DNA of 64,000 bases from Symbiodinium natans (Eukaryota; Sar; Dinophyceae; Suessiales; Symbiodiniaceae). The position numbers and the translations under genes were made by a program. The notes below the pieces were generated by a model. The model did not search any database. It was not told where the DNA came from and saw only the letters and a program-made list of their open reading frames with translations. Every line of letters starts with the position of its first letter. The first letter of the stretch is position 1. This document shows positions 55,137 through 62,738 of the stretch, one piece after another. The stretch spans positions 54,816 to 118,815 of the forward strand of contig CAJNDS010000527.1 in assembly GCA_905221605.1 (NCBI GenBank). Direction: 5' to 3'.

Positions 55137-56579
55137 ATGGAAACGTTCGCACCCGAAGATATCCTTATTGATAATTTAAGCTTTAAATTAAACAAAGGTA
55201 GTTCATACATTCAAGACCGTCGTTCTGTGTCATTCTGGCCGACTGGTTCAAATATCTATAAAAGCAATAGCGGTAATCGTGTATTAAAATTTTCATTAAA
55301 CGGCGAAGACAACACATGGTTAGACCCTCAATCAGTTCGCATTTTCTTTACATTACAAAACTTAGACCTTGGCGATTATGATAATAAACTTCGTCCATTA
55401 TCACCCGCTTATTCTTTCTTCAGACGAATGCGAATTATTGCTGGTAATCAAGTTGTTGAAGACTTTGATAATTATAACCGAGTTCATCATATGTTCTCTA
55501 AAATGATGTCTGCAGGAGCACGAAAAGACGAAGCAAACGAAAGTTTCGGATATAGATATGATGACGAAGTAAGAACATTATATGCCGACGGAGTAACACC
55601 CGAATTAAAATATGAAGTTAACGGTTATAATTGCCAAGGATTTAAAAACAAAATGACAGTTTGTTTCAAACCATTATGTGGCCTCTTTTCACAATTTAAA
55701 TATTTACCATTAAAATATATGGGAAACTTAACAATCGAATTAGAACTCGTAACAAATGCCACCGATTGTATTATTGATTATAATGATGATACCGCGAACA
55801 CTGCCGTAGGCAATCGTTTCGTAAATAATGTTAATCCCGCAGACGCGGGACAAGAAAACGCAAGATACAGAAATACAAGTATTCAATGGGAAATTAATAA
55901 CGCTCGTGTTGTTTGCGATGTCTGCACCTTAGATAATAACTTAAATAATGAATATGTTAAGCATCTTTTAGAAGGTAAAGGATTACCCATTACTTATACC
56001 ACTTATATTACTCAATCACAAGCATTAACAGGAAACGACAATTTTAGCGTTCAAGTTATTCGTTCAGTATCTAAATTAGTAGCATCGTTTGTTACATTTT
56101 ACAAGAGCGGAGACCCAAGCACAGGTTTTGAATACTGCGATAAAGAGTTCTGTCGTTTCTATCATCCACAACAGGCATCGTTTCCCGCAAACGAAGGAAT
56201 ATATGACCCCGATTTGGATTTAGAATTTCAGATTCAATTAGGTTCTAAATTGTATCCAGAATACCCTTGTGCTTCGATTACCGAGTGCTACTATCATTTA
56301 CGAAAGGCATTAAACTTACCAATGTTTCATCAACATTCATTATCAATTGATTTTAAACAATATCGCGATAGACAATTTGTCTTTGCTTTCTCCTTTGAAA
56401 AAGTGCCGGATAGTAGTTATACAGGAATTAATACACGTGCAGGGCAACAGATGTTATTAAAAGTTAAACCCGCAAACGCTTCAATCACTAATACGAATAT
56501 GCCAGATAATTGTTATATAACATTACTGTCGGAACAAATATTAGAAATTAAGGATTTAGGGCTCAAGGTATTCGATTAG
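55137..56579 (+). CDS. Major capsid protein (double jelly roll) of a Polinton-like virus
   Basis: 480 residues, within the usual range for PLV double-jelly-roll capsid proteins, which form the trimeric hexons of the icosahedral shell. The N-terminus (SSYIQDRRSVSFWPTGSN) leads to FSLNGEDNTWLDPQSVRIFF. Next come the region LSPAYSFFRRMRIIAGNQVV and EDFDNYNRVHHMFSKMM, which match the block of PLV/Polinton/virophage capsid proteins before the second sheet. The C-terminus has FKQYRDRQFVFAFSFEKVPD and ends LLSEQILEIKDLGLKVFD. It lies next to hydrolase, fibre and packaging ATPase genes, as in other PLVs. A hairpin (56605-56628) follows the stop. The assignment is confident at family level; the exact PLV subgroup cannot be decided without alignment. 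Confidence 0.9.
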   Translation: METFAPEDILIDNLSFKLNKGSSYIQDRRSVSFWPTGSNIYKSNSGNRVLKFSLNGEDNTWLDPQSVRIFFTLQNLDLGDYDNKLRPLSPAYSFFRRMRIIAGNQVVEDFDNYNRVHHMFSKMMSAGARKDEANESFGYRYDDEVRTLYADGVTPELKYEVNGYNCQGFKNKMTVCFKPLCGLFSQFKYLPLKYMGNLTIELELVTNATDCIIDYNDDTANTAVGNRFVNNVNPADAGQENARYRNTSIQWEINNARVVCDVCTLDNNLNNEYVKHLLEGKGLPITYTTYITQSQALTGNDNFSVQVIRSVSKLVASFVTFYKSGDPSTGFEYCDKEFCRFYHPQQASFPANEGIYDPDLDLEFQIQLGSKLYPEYPCASITECYYHLRKALNLPMFHQHSLSIDFKQYRDRQFVFAFSFEKVPDSSYTGINTRAGQQMLLKVKPANASITNTNMPDNCYITLLSEQILEIKDLGLKVFD

Positions 56580-56604
56580 GTGTATTGAAAAACTATATAA
56601 AATG

Positions 56605-56628
56605 TTATAAAGAAATAATACTTTATAA
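56605..56628. terminator. Hairpin after the major capsid gene
   Basis: TTATAAAG (56605-56612) and CTTTATAA (56621-56628) with an 8-nt loop, 25 bp after the capsid stop codon. Candidate transcript 3' end signal. Confidence 0.5.
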
Positions 56629-56644
56629 TATATTATAGGATAGT

Positions 56645-57475
56645 ATGCCGAGAAAACAAATAGATTATAGCAATACTCATTTTTACAAAATTGTTTGTAA
56701 GGATACAAACATAACCGAGTGTTATGTAGGTCATACGACAGATTTTGTTAAACGGAGATACGCGCACAAAAACATTTGCTACAAAGAAGAAGACAGACAT
56801 TATAACATATACTTGTATGAGTTTATTCGTGAAAATGGAGGGTGGGATAATTGGGAGATGATTAATATTGAAACAAGAAGTTGTAGAGACAGTTTAGAAG
56901 CAAAGACAATTGAGCGCGAACTCACCGAACAATTGAAAGCAAACTTAAACAGAGTTAAAGCAATTGAAACAAAAGAAGAAAAATCAGTAAGAAAGAAAAT
57001 CTGGAGAGACAATAACCCAGAATATAACAAACAATATTACCAAGACCATAAAGAAGAACATAACGCTCGCTCTAAACAATACCGAGAAGACCACAAAGAA
57101 GAAATTCAAGAATGGAAAAAGAAGCATTATGAAGAAAACAAAGAAGACATTTTAACAAAACAAAAAGAAAAGTATGAAGAGAACAAAGAAATAATTTTAG
57201 AAAGAAACAAGAAATGGAGAGATGAACACCGAGAAGAACAAAAAGAATACCATAAGCAATACAGAGAAAACAACAAGGAAAAGGTAGCAGAAAGAAAAAA
57301 GAAATGTGTAGAGAAAAAGAAAGACGAGTATTTACAGAAGAAGCGTGACTATTACCAAAGTAAAAAAGAAAAGCAATTATGCGAATGTGGTTCAATGGTT
57401 AGTTCATTTGAGAAATCAAGACACCTTAAATCACAAAAACATCAAACATATCTAAAACAACAACAAGAAATTTAA
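56645..57475 (+). CDS. GIY-YIG endonuclease with coiled linker and zinc finger
   Basis: 276 residues. Residues 12-70 are a GIY-YIG nuclease domain: FYKIVC, then CYVGHTTDFVKRRYAH with Tyr27 and catalytic Arg37 or Arg38, then YLYEFIRENGGWDNWEM. Residues 110-235 are a long charged coil made of repeats of about 14 residues (HKEEHNARSKQYRED, ENKEDILTKQKEKYE). The C-terminus has Cys246, Cys248, His260 and His266 (CECGSMVSSFEKSRHLKSQK), a small zinc finger often seen in giant-virus GIY-YIG proteins. It may act as a homing-type or genome-maintenance nuclease. No TCTA precedes it; the flank is TATA-rich, which fits a different (early) expression class or independent acquisition. Confidence 0.88.
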   Translation: MPRKQIDYSNTHFYKIVCKDTNITECYVGHTTDFVKRRYAHKNICYKEEDRHYNIYLYEFIRENGGWDNWEMINIETRSCRDSLEAKTIERELTEQLKANLNRVKAIETKEEKSVRKKIWRDNNPEYNKQYYQDHKEEHNARSKQYREDHKEEIQEWKKKHYEENKEDILTKQKEKYEENKEIILERNKKWRDEHREEQKEYHKQYRENNKEKVAERKKKCVEKKKDEYLQKKRDYYQSKKEKQLCECGSMVSSFEKSRHLKSQKHQTYLKQQQEI

Positions 57476-57485
57476 TATAACATTC

Positions 57486-57512
57486 TAATAATAATTTATC
57501 TAATTATTATTA
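57486..57512. terminator. Hairpin between nuclease and fibre genes
   Basis: TAATAATAATT (57486-57496) pairs with AATTATTATTA (57502-57512) around a 5-nt loop. It could end the GIY-YIG transcript. It overlaps the TCTA at 57499-57502 that serves the fibre gene. Confidence 0.5.
57499..57502 (+). promoter_or_regulatory. TCTA late-promoter-like motif of the fibre gene
   Basis: TCTA 12 nt before the ATG at 57515, at the loop of the hairpin. A second TCTA is at 57484-57487. Confidence 0.5.
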
Positions 57513-57514
57513 TA

Positions 57515-59872
57515 ATGGTTCTTACTTTAAACAACACAAATACACTTACAGCAGATAATGTTATTGTTGGTGGAACAGACATTTCTTTGTTATATGCCAC
57601 AAAAACAGAATTAGGAGACATCAACACCGCGAATTCTTCAAACATACAAGCAAACACCGACTCTATAGCAGTTTTAAACACAAAACAACTACAAAACTTT
57701 CATAATATCAGTTCTTTAACGCACTTATTAGATACGGAGTATCAAACAAACACCACCTTAACGAGCACATTTTACAATAAAACAGAAATAGACTCAACCT
57801 TTACGAATTATTACACACAAACTCAAATAGACACAAATTTATCAACAAATTACCAGACCAACACCCAATTAGGAACAAATTATTATAATAAAACCGAAGT
57901 AGACGGATTAATAGCAGGAGGAGGAGGAGACACTTATACAACAACAGAAGTAGATAATTTACTTGCTTTAAGAGTTCCAGTAAGTGATTTTACCAATAGA
58001 TTTAGTGCTAATCCTATTATTGATTGTTCTGCCCCTACTGTTATTCATAGTGGATTAACATTAAATAATTCAACAATAAATATTTCCCCAGTAGCAGGAT
58101 TATTATTTAGTAATCAAACCGGAGGAGGTGATAAAGTTTTAGCAGAGTTTAAGAACGCTACGAGTTATATAACTTTGCAAGGGGATAAGATATTTTGCAA
58201 TAATACATCAGACGATGCAATTAAACAACTTGATTTAACTAATAATAATGCAGGGTATAAAATGAGTGGGAAAATAGAAACGCCAACAGGTGGTTTAGTA
58301 GTGGAAAATACAGCAGACGCTAATTTATCATTTACCGTTAGAAATACTGATAATTATATTACTTTTAATAATGATAATATCGATTGTTATAATTCAGTTG
58401 GCGATACTGGTAGAATATTAAACTTAAATAATAATGCTAATCAATATGTTAAATCACATTCCTTATTAGTAGATACAGGAACGGAAACATTAACAAGCGG
58501 GTATAATTTGGATGTTGTTGATAGTGCGATTATTAGACAGAATTTAAAAGTTGATGGTAATTTAGATTTAACAAATGATTTAAATTTTGACGGTGAAAAT
58601 TGTAATATATCTAATAACTCAGGACTTACATTTTATAAAGATACAACAGATGCGTCGAATGTTATGACTGTAAAAAATGCACAAGGATATTTAAAATTTA
58701 ATTCATTTAATATTAATGCTTATAACACAAGCAACGACAGTTCATCATTGCTTTTATTAAATACTGCTAACGGTAATGGTGTTTATTGTTTAAGTTTAGG
58801 CATCGGAGCAATTCAAGGAGCAAATAAACTAAATGTAAGTGGCGGGAATGCTAATTTTGGTGGCACTTCATCATTTCAAAACATAGCAACTTTTAATAGT
58901 GATATTTATATTAATAATTCAGGGAGAATATTTCAAAGAGCAGACGTTAATAATTCATTAAATGTAATATCAACAGAAGAAATTAATTTTTCATTACAAT
59001 CAAATAGAACAACCGACCCAACAACAGGAACAATAGCACTACAATTAAACGACACTAACGGAATTACTATTAATAGAGCAGTTACAAATAACTTAACTTT
59101 TAATAGTATTGGTAATATCGTTGGTGAGGCAGATGTTATTAGTTGGGGGCGCTTTATGTTTCAAAATAGTAGTGAGTTTAAAGAAGTATTGGACGGACAA
59201 TATAAATTGTTTGTTCGAAATGGAGACACGTTAGGCGACATTAATTTAACTGTTGGATTAGAAAGTAGCACACCAGAAATTAAAATAACTGATGGAAAAG
59301 TAAAAATGAATAACTTAGAAATAACACAAGAGACAATAAGCACCGTAGACCAAATACAATTTTTAAATACTGACGCAGGAGGTGAATATGCATTTTATTT
59401 TGGTAGTGTTTCAGTATCGAATGATGTGTTTTCAATTTCACCAGGTGGCATTCTCGTTAATGGAGATATTGAATATACAGGGTCTTTAATTCCAAGTTCC
59501 GATAAACGTTTGAAAAAAGATATTAAGGAACTTAACCAAAAAAAAGCAGTGGAATTAGTTAAATACATTGTTCCAAAAACATATCATTTTATTGACGACA
59601 GACAAAAGGGTAAATCATGTTGTGGTTTTATTGCTAATGACTTTTTAAGTAAAAAAGTCCCAGATGAATGGCAAAATATAGTTAAAGAAGGCAAAGACGG
59701 ATATTTAAAGTTTGATTATACTTCTTGTGTTCCTATTTTATGGAGTGCATTACAAGCAACAATAAATGAAGTAGAAGAATTAAAAGATTTAGTAAAAACA
59801 ATGAAAAAGGAAATGGCAACGATGAAAGGAGAAATAACAAAGTTGAAAAAGAAAATTAAGGATGATGATTAA
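57515..59872 (+). CDS. Fibre-like protein with C-terminal S74 peptidase/chaperone domain
   Basis: 785 residues. Residues 80-150 carry repeats of the fibre type YYNKTEVD (FYNKTEID, YYTQTQID, NYYNKTEVDGLI, TTTEVDNLL). Residues 150-650 are low-charge, Asn/Thr-rich beta sequence expected for a trimeric beta-helical shaft. From about residue 659 comes PSSDKRLKKDIKEL, the start of an S74 intramolecular chaperone domain. In that family the Ser (here 661 or 662) and a following Lys form the dyad that cuts the domain off after trimer assembly. The domain includes CCGFIANDFLSKKVPDEWQ and SALQATINEVEELKDL, followed by a C-terminal coiled coil. A host-recognition role on the virion is inferred. It is convergent with the packaging ATPase gene. 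Confidence 0.85.
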   Translation: MVLTLNNTNTLTADNVIVGGTDISLLYATKTELGDINTANSSNIQANTDSIAVLNTKQLQNFHNISSLTHLLDTEYQTNTTLTSTFYNKTEIDSTFTNYYTQTQIDTNLSTNYQTNTQLGTNYYNKTEVDGLIAGGGGDTYTTTEVDNLLALRVPVSDFTNRFSANPIIDCSAPTVIHSGLTLNNSTINISPVAGLLFSNQTGGGDKVLAEFKNATSYITLQGDKIFCNNTSDDAIKQLDLTNNNAGYKMSGKIETPTGGLVVENTADANLSFTVRNTDNYITFNNDNIDCYNSVGDTGRILNLNNNANQYVKSHSLLVDTGTETLTSGYNLDVVDSAIIRQNLKVDGNLDLTNDLNFDGENCNISNNSGLTFYKDTTDASNVMTVKNAQGYLKFNSFNINAYNTSNDSSSLLLLNTANGNGVYCLSLGIGAIQGANKLNVSGGNANFGGTSSFQNIATFNSDIYINNSGRIFQRADVNNSLNVISTEEINFSLQSNRTTDPTTGTIALQLNDTNGITINRAVTNNLTFNSIGNIVGEADVISWGRFMFQNSSEFKEVLDGQYKLFVRNGDTLGDINLTVGLESSTPEIKITDGKVKMNNLEITQETISTVDQIQFLNTDAGGEYAFYFGSVSVSNDVFSISPGGILVNGDIEYTGSLIPSSDKRLKKDIKELNQKKAVELVKYIVPKTYHFIDDRQKGKSCCGFIANDFLSKKVPDEWQNIVKEGKDGYLKFDYTSCVPILWSALQATINEVEELKDLVKTMKKEMATMKGEITKLKKKIKDDD

Positions 59873-59899
59873 TAATATTATAGCAAAATAATATTATTA
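59870..59899. terminator. Bidirectional hairpin terminator between fibre and ATPase genes
   Basis: TAATAATATTAT (59870-59881) and ATAATATTATTA (59888-59899) form a perfect 12-bp stem with loop AGCAAA. Both stop codons lie within the stem: TAA of the fibre gene (59870-59872) and TAA of the ATPase gene on the minus strand (59897-59899). The arrangement suits a shared 3' end signal for two converging transcripts. Confidence 0.7.
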
Positions 59900-60691
59900 A
59901 TCTATAACTAATTTAGCATCAAACCTTTTATAAAACATATCATTTACGTCTGCTTTCATCAAGTTAATGAATAAAAAACTATACGGTTCTTCTGTAGCTA
60001 AATTATACACTTCCAATAATAATTTCTTTGCTTCTGCAAGATTTTTAGTATCTGCTACAGAAGATTTTTTAATCAATACGGCGCTTAATTCCTCAACCAT
60101 TGTTTCTATTTCTTTGTAATTCCTTAATCTAAAGAAGAACAACTGACGACTATTGACACGAATTATTGGAGACAGTGCGTTAAATTTTTGTGTTGCAGTG
60201 ATAATACATATCGCTTTATGTCGTCCCCTTACATATAATTGATTTAATAATGGACTGTTGCGTGAAAAACTCTTTGAATCAGCAAAATCATCAACAATAA
60301 TTAATATTGAATGCAATTGCTTGTGTCCATTCTTCTTTTGATACTCAGTTATTTTATGTTGTCTGTTTATGACTTCTTCTAATTCCGAGGGGTTGTATTC
60401 ATCAAACATACATTTTTCTTTCTCTAAATCCACCTTCAAATCGTTCTGAATATACCTTTTAACAGGAGTCCAGTTAGGGTCAATTGAAACAGAGGGCGAC
60501 CATACATATATTCTTGCGAAAACATCGCGATAAATGTCTAATATCATTGACTGTAATAATATGCCTTTACCACTTCCAGAAGGGCCAGTTATTATTTGAC
60601 TGAAAGGTAATCTCGGGGCTACTTCATATTTAGATTGTTTGAACTCGTATTCTTTGACATTAACAGGTTTAACTATCGGAATGTTTGACAT
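59897..60691 (-). CDS. Genome-packaging ATPase (A32-like, FtsK/HerA superfamily)
   Basis: 264 residues, a typical size for PLV and virophage packaging ATPases, which drive DNA into the capsid. Walker A is GPSGSGKG at residues 36-43, Walker B is ILIIVDDFAD with Asp134 and Asp135, and a downstream motif TATQKF at 165-170 supplies the sensor Gln. ARIYVWSPSVSIDPNW between Walker A and B and LYVRGRHKAICIITATQ are characteristic of the A32-like branch. No membrane segment is visible. It is convergent with the fibre gene over a hairpin, and a TCTA lies 13 nt before its ATG, so it is probably expressed with the capsid genes. Confidence 0.93.
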   Translation of the reverse strand: MSNIPIVKPVNVKEYEFKQSKYEVAPRLPFSQIITGPSGSGKGILLQSMILDIYRDVFARIYVWSPSVSIDPNWTPVKRYIQNDLKVDLEKEKCMFDEYNPSELEEVINRQHKITEYQKKNGHKQLHSILIIVDDFADSKSFSRNSPLLNQLYVRGRHKAICIITATQKFNALSPIIRVNSRQLFFFRLRNYKEIETMVEELSAVLIKKSSVADTKNLAEAKKLLLEVYNLATEEPYSFLFINLMKADVNDMFYKRFDAKLVID

Positions 60692-60704
60692 TATTATTAA
60701 TACA

Positions 60705-60708
60705 TAGA
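60705..60708 (-). promoter_or_regulatory. TCTA late-promoter-like motif of the packaging ATPase gene
   Basis: TCTA on the minus strand, 13 nt before the ATG at 60691. Confidence 0.5.
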
Positions 60709-60730
60709 AAATTATATCGTTATTTAATAT

Positions 60731-60886
60731 ATGTATAACTACAAAAACTATATAGATGTAATAGATGAGATAGAGAAATTAGACGAAGTAATAAAAACAC
60801 CAAGATACAGAATGTGTTGTCGTAGTTTGTTAGAGTTCTTGAAAGCCGTTTGTTATTATCTTAAAAATATGAAAAAATCTAAATAA
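60731..60886 (+). CDS. Small protein of unknown function
   Basis: 51 codons starting at ATG 60731, divergent from the ATPase gene with a 39-bp gap. It reads KNYIDVIDEIEKLDEV, then RMCCRSLLEFLKAVCYYLKN. The second half could be an amphipathic or membrane-associated helix with three Cys. Its stop is 5 bp before the next ATG and overlaps the TCTA that precedes that gene. No family recognised. Confidence 0.5.
   Translation: MYNYKNYIDVIDEIEKLDEVIKTPRYRMCCRSLLEFLKAVCYYLKNMKKSK
60878..60881 (+). promoter_or_regulatory. TCTA late-promoter-like motif
   Basis: TCTA 10 nt before the ATG at 60892, inside the end of the preceding small gene. The context TCTAAATAATATTAAT is identical to that before 54898. 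Confidence 0.5.
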
Positions 60887-60891
60887 TATTA

Positions 60892-61236
60892 ATGGAAGAG
60901 AACAGCGGAGGGTTTCACATTGATAAAAGTAGTGTTGATTGTAACTTTTGTAGATGTGGTAAAAAGGCATTGTATAAACAAACTAAAACAACAACAGATA
61001 AACAGGGTAACGTCGTAGTTAATCAGGTAGAGAATCGTTCTTCTTGGAAAGTTGGCAGGAATACGACGCCCGACGGAAACGCTATATTCAAAACAAACAT
61101 GAAAGATAATGAAGATGTTGATACAGTAGATACAGGGTTCAGGTCAAGAAAACCAACACCCGAAGAAAGAATAGAAATATTAGAAAAAGAAGTAGAGGAA
61201 CTAAAAAGGAACTTAGGATTAAACAGTATGGAATGA
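60892..61236 (+). CDS. Small Cys-containing protein with C-terminal coiled coil
   Basis: 114 residues, family unknown. The N-terminal segment SSVDCNFCRCGKKALYK has Cys at 17, 20 and 22, possibly one half of a metal site. The middle is polar (TTTDKQGNVVVNQVENRSSW). Residues 85-110 (TPEERIEILEKEVEELKRNL) form a short leucine-type coiled coil suited to oligomerisation. TCTA lies 10 nt before the ATG. A strong hairpin (61292-61321) follows 55 bp after the stop. Confidence 0.6.
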   Translation: MEENSGGFHIDKSSVDCNFCRCGKKALYKQTKTTTDKQGNVVVNQVENRSSWKVGRNTTPDGNAIFKTNMKDNEDVDTVDTGFRSRKPTPEERIEILEKEVEELKRNLGLNSME

Positions 61237-61262
61237 CATTAAAGGTTTGTTTTTATTAGATT

Positions 61263-61403
61263 ATGACACAAGAAAACGCGTTTTCGGTATTATGTTTAAA
61301 GAAATGTTGTTCTTTAAACATGACAGTTGCCCCCAAGCACAGAGCCCCATTGTTTCACATTGAACGGACACATGAAAGGGAAGTAGTGCGACACGTTCAA
61401 TAG
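61263..61403 (+). other. Short open frame within a structured, less AT-rich interval
   Basis: A 46-codon frame (MTQENAFSVLCLKKCC...) lies between the 114-residue gene and the next gene. The frame covers a 14-bp palindrome GAAAACGCGTTTTC (61272-61285) and a 12-bp-stem hairpin (61292-61321). An 8-bp pair ATTGAACG/CGTTCAAT further downstream encloses 61,370-61,395. The interval is more GC-rich than the rest of the element. It could be a structured RNA or cis element rather than a gene; I cannot decide. Confidence 0.35.
61292..61321. terminator. Hairpin with 12-bp stem
   Basis: ATGTTTAAAGAA (61292-61303) and TTCTTTAAACAT (61310-61321) are perfect reverse complements around loop ATGTTG. Candidate 3' end signal of the 114-residue gene. 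Confidence 0.6.
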
Positions 61404-61466
61404 CATCTCATAAGCAGTTGCTTAATTCGTTTGATTAAATCTTAAGGAACTCATACCCCATTGCGT

Positions 61467-61496
61467 TTAATAATAATAAATTGTTATTATTATTAA
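61467..61496. terminator. Hairpin with 13-bp stem before a start codon
   Basis: TTAATAATAATAA (61467-61479) and TTATTATTATTAA (61484-61496) around loop ATTG, ending one base before the ATG at 61498. It may end an upstream transcript or control the small gene that follows. Confidence 0.55.
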
Positions 61497-61497
61497 T

Positions 61498-61644
61498 ATG
61501 AAGAATATAGTAGAATTTAAATTAACAAACGAACCAAACGAAGGTTATAATCAAGACATCGGTTTTTGTAAATTTTGCCATAGCTATGTTCCTAAATCGT
61601 ATTTTATCGGTTGTTATGGCAAAATATGTAAAAAAAGTGGCTGA
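61498..61644 (+). CDS. Small zinc-ribbon-like protein
   Basis: 48 residues starting at ATG 61498. FCKFCHSYVPKSYFIGCYGK followed by ICKK places Cys24, Cys27, Cys39 and Cys44 in a CxxC...CxxxxC pattern that could bind one zinc ion. No family recognised. Its last 29 nt overlap the likely start of the next gene in another frame, suggesting coupled translation or one mis-assigned start. Confidence 0.5.
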   Translation: MKNIVEFKLTNEPNEGYNQDIGFCKFCHSYVPKSYFIGCYGKICKKSG

Positions 61645-61891
61645 AAAATGCGATTATTATGTTACAGGTATTGATTTAGATTGTTGGACGAGTTTAGGAT
61701 GGGAACAAAGATTATTAAAATATGAACCCGAAACATTTAAGTTTATTTGGGCACAGATTGACTTAAGAAAACCACAGACAGAAGCACACATTAAAAGTAT
61801 AATTGAACACTTGAAGCCGAAAGGGTGGTGTATTCAACACGTAAAAGAACCCTTGAGCGATGCCGATATTGAGGAGATTATCAGGGTCTAA
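61616..61891 (+). CDS. Protein of unknown function
   Basis: 91 residues from the ATG at 61616 (MAKYVKKVAEKCDYYVTGID). I prefer this start to the in-frame ATG at 61586 because it overlaps the upstream small gene less. The sequence is of mixed charge with SLGWEQRLLKYEPETFKFIW and IIEHLKPKGWCIQHVKEPLS, typical of a small folded protein. No family recognised. The next gene starts 24 bp downstream. Confidence 0.5.
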   Translation: MAKYVKKVAEKCDYYVTGIDLDCWTSLGWEQRLLKYEPETFKFIWAQIDLRKPQTEAHIKSIIEHLKPKGWCIQHVKEPLSDADIEEIIRV

Positions 61892-61915
61892 AGGGTAGAA
61901 TACGTAATAACGTAT

Positions 61916-62254
61916 ATGACCGAGGGTAAGGTGAGCACGGACATGATTTATAACACTGTTATAGAAAATCACAATATGACTCAATTGAAGATTAACGAAA
62001 TTTTAGGTATTGTTCAACAATTGGTTAAGGATAATGTTAAGAAACCAAGCACTTATGAAAAAAACACAACGACAACACCAGTTGATAAAAGCGAGAAAAG
62101 CGATTGGAGCAAGAAAAGGAAAACTTACATGGAAAGACTGAATAAGGGCGAAATCAAAGTCCCAAAAGAAGACACATTGAAATATTATGATATCGAATTC
62201 AACAAAGAACAAGAAAAGTATCAATTTAAAACACCCGCTAAAAGCGAGGAGTGA
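61916..62254 (+). CDS. Lys-rich protein of unknown function
   Basis: 112 residues. The N-terminal 45 residues (YNTVIENHNMTQLKINEILG and IVQQLVKDNVKK) look helical. The rest is basic and polar (DKSEKSDWSKKRKTYMERLN), probably disordered. TCTA occurs 25 nt before the ATG, further than in other genes and inside the preceding gene, so I do not count it. It is convergent with the next minus-strand gene over a hairpin. Confidence 0.5.
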   Translation: MTEGKVSTDMIYNTVIENHNMTQLKINEILGIVQQLVKDNVKKPSTYEKNTTTTPVDKSEKSDWSKKRKTYMERLNKGEIKVPKEDTLKYYDIEFNKEQEKYQFKTPAKSEE

Positions 62255-62261
62255 GATGTGA

Positions 62262-62286
62262 TTTAATATTATTTGATAATATTAAA
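62262..62286. terminator. Hairpin between two converging genes
   Basis: TTTAATATTAT (62262-62272) and ATAATATTAAA (62276-62286) form an 11-bp perfect stem with loop TTG, between the stop at 62254 (plus) and the stop at 62292 (minus). Confidence 0.6.
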
Positions 62287-62291
62287 ACTCA

Positions 62292-62669
62292 TCAAGGATA
62301 AATATGATATGAAAAGTTATTTAATTTATAAATGGCGATTGTTTCTTCAAGTTCTCCGAGGGTTGTTTTAAATACAAACCAATTATTTTTATCTTCGTTT
62401 TCGATGGGTATGTATGTCCTTAAATACCATTCGGTATAATGTGAACATCCAGTTATTATATCTTTTATTATCTTCCCGCGTATATCTTTACAAACTTCAT
62501 CATTTACAACATATTTAAATATTACTTTACATGAGTGGTCTCTATACAGTTCGGGGTTATCAACTGTAAATATACATTCACCCATCGAGAATTTAGGATG
62601 AACATGTATAGGTTTAGGATTTATTAAAGGTCGTGTTGTTGTTTGTTGGGTAGATGTTGAACTTCCCAT
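62292..62669 (-). CDS. Protein of unknown function with possible N-myristoylation site
   Basis: 125 residues. It starts MGSSTSTQQTTT: Gly2 with Ser6 fits the N-myristoylation pattern, which would allow membrane attachment in a eukaryotic host. The rest is beta-rich with several Cys and aromatic residues (ECIFTVDNPELYRDHSCKVI, CSHYTEWYLRTYIPIENEDK). No family recognised. No TCTA in front of it. Confidence 0.55.
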   Translation of the reverse strand: MGSSTSTQQTTTRPLINPKPIHVHPKFSMGECIFTVDNPELYRDHSCKVIFKYVVNDEVCKDIRGKIIKDIITGCSHYTEWYLRTYIPIENEDKNNWFVFKTTLGELEETIAIYKLNNFSYHIYP

Positions 62670-62738
62670 GATTAAGGTTGTAACACGCTTTACCTTTAAA
62701 ACGTGTTAAACTTAATTATTAATGTAACCTATTAATAG

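Noticed and set aside
61370-61440. tRNA gene suggested by GTTCAAT and paired arms
   Set aside because: No acceptor stem, D-loop or anticodon arm of correct spacing can be drawn.
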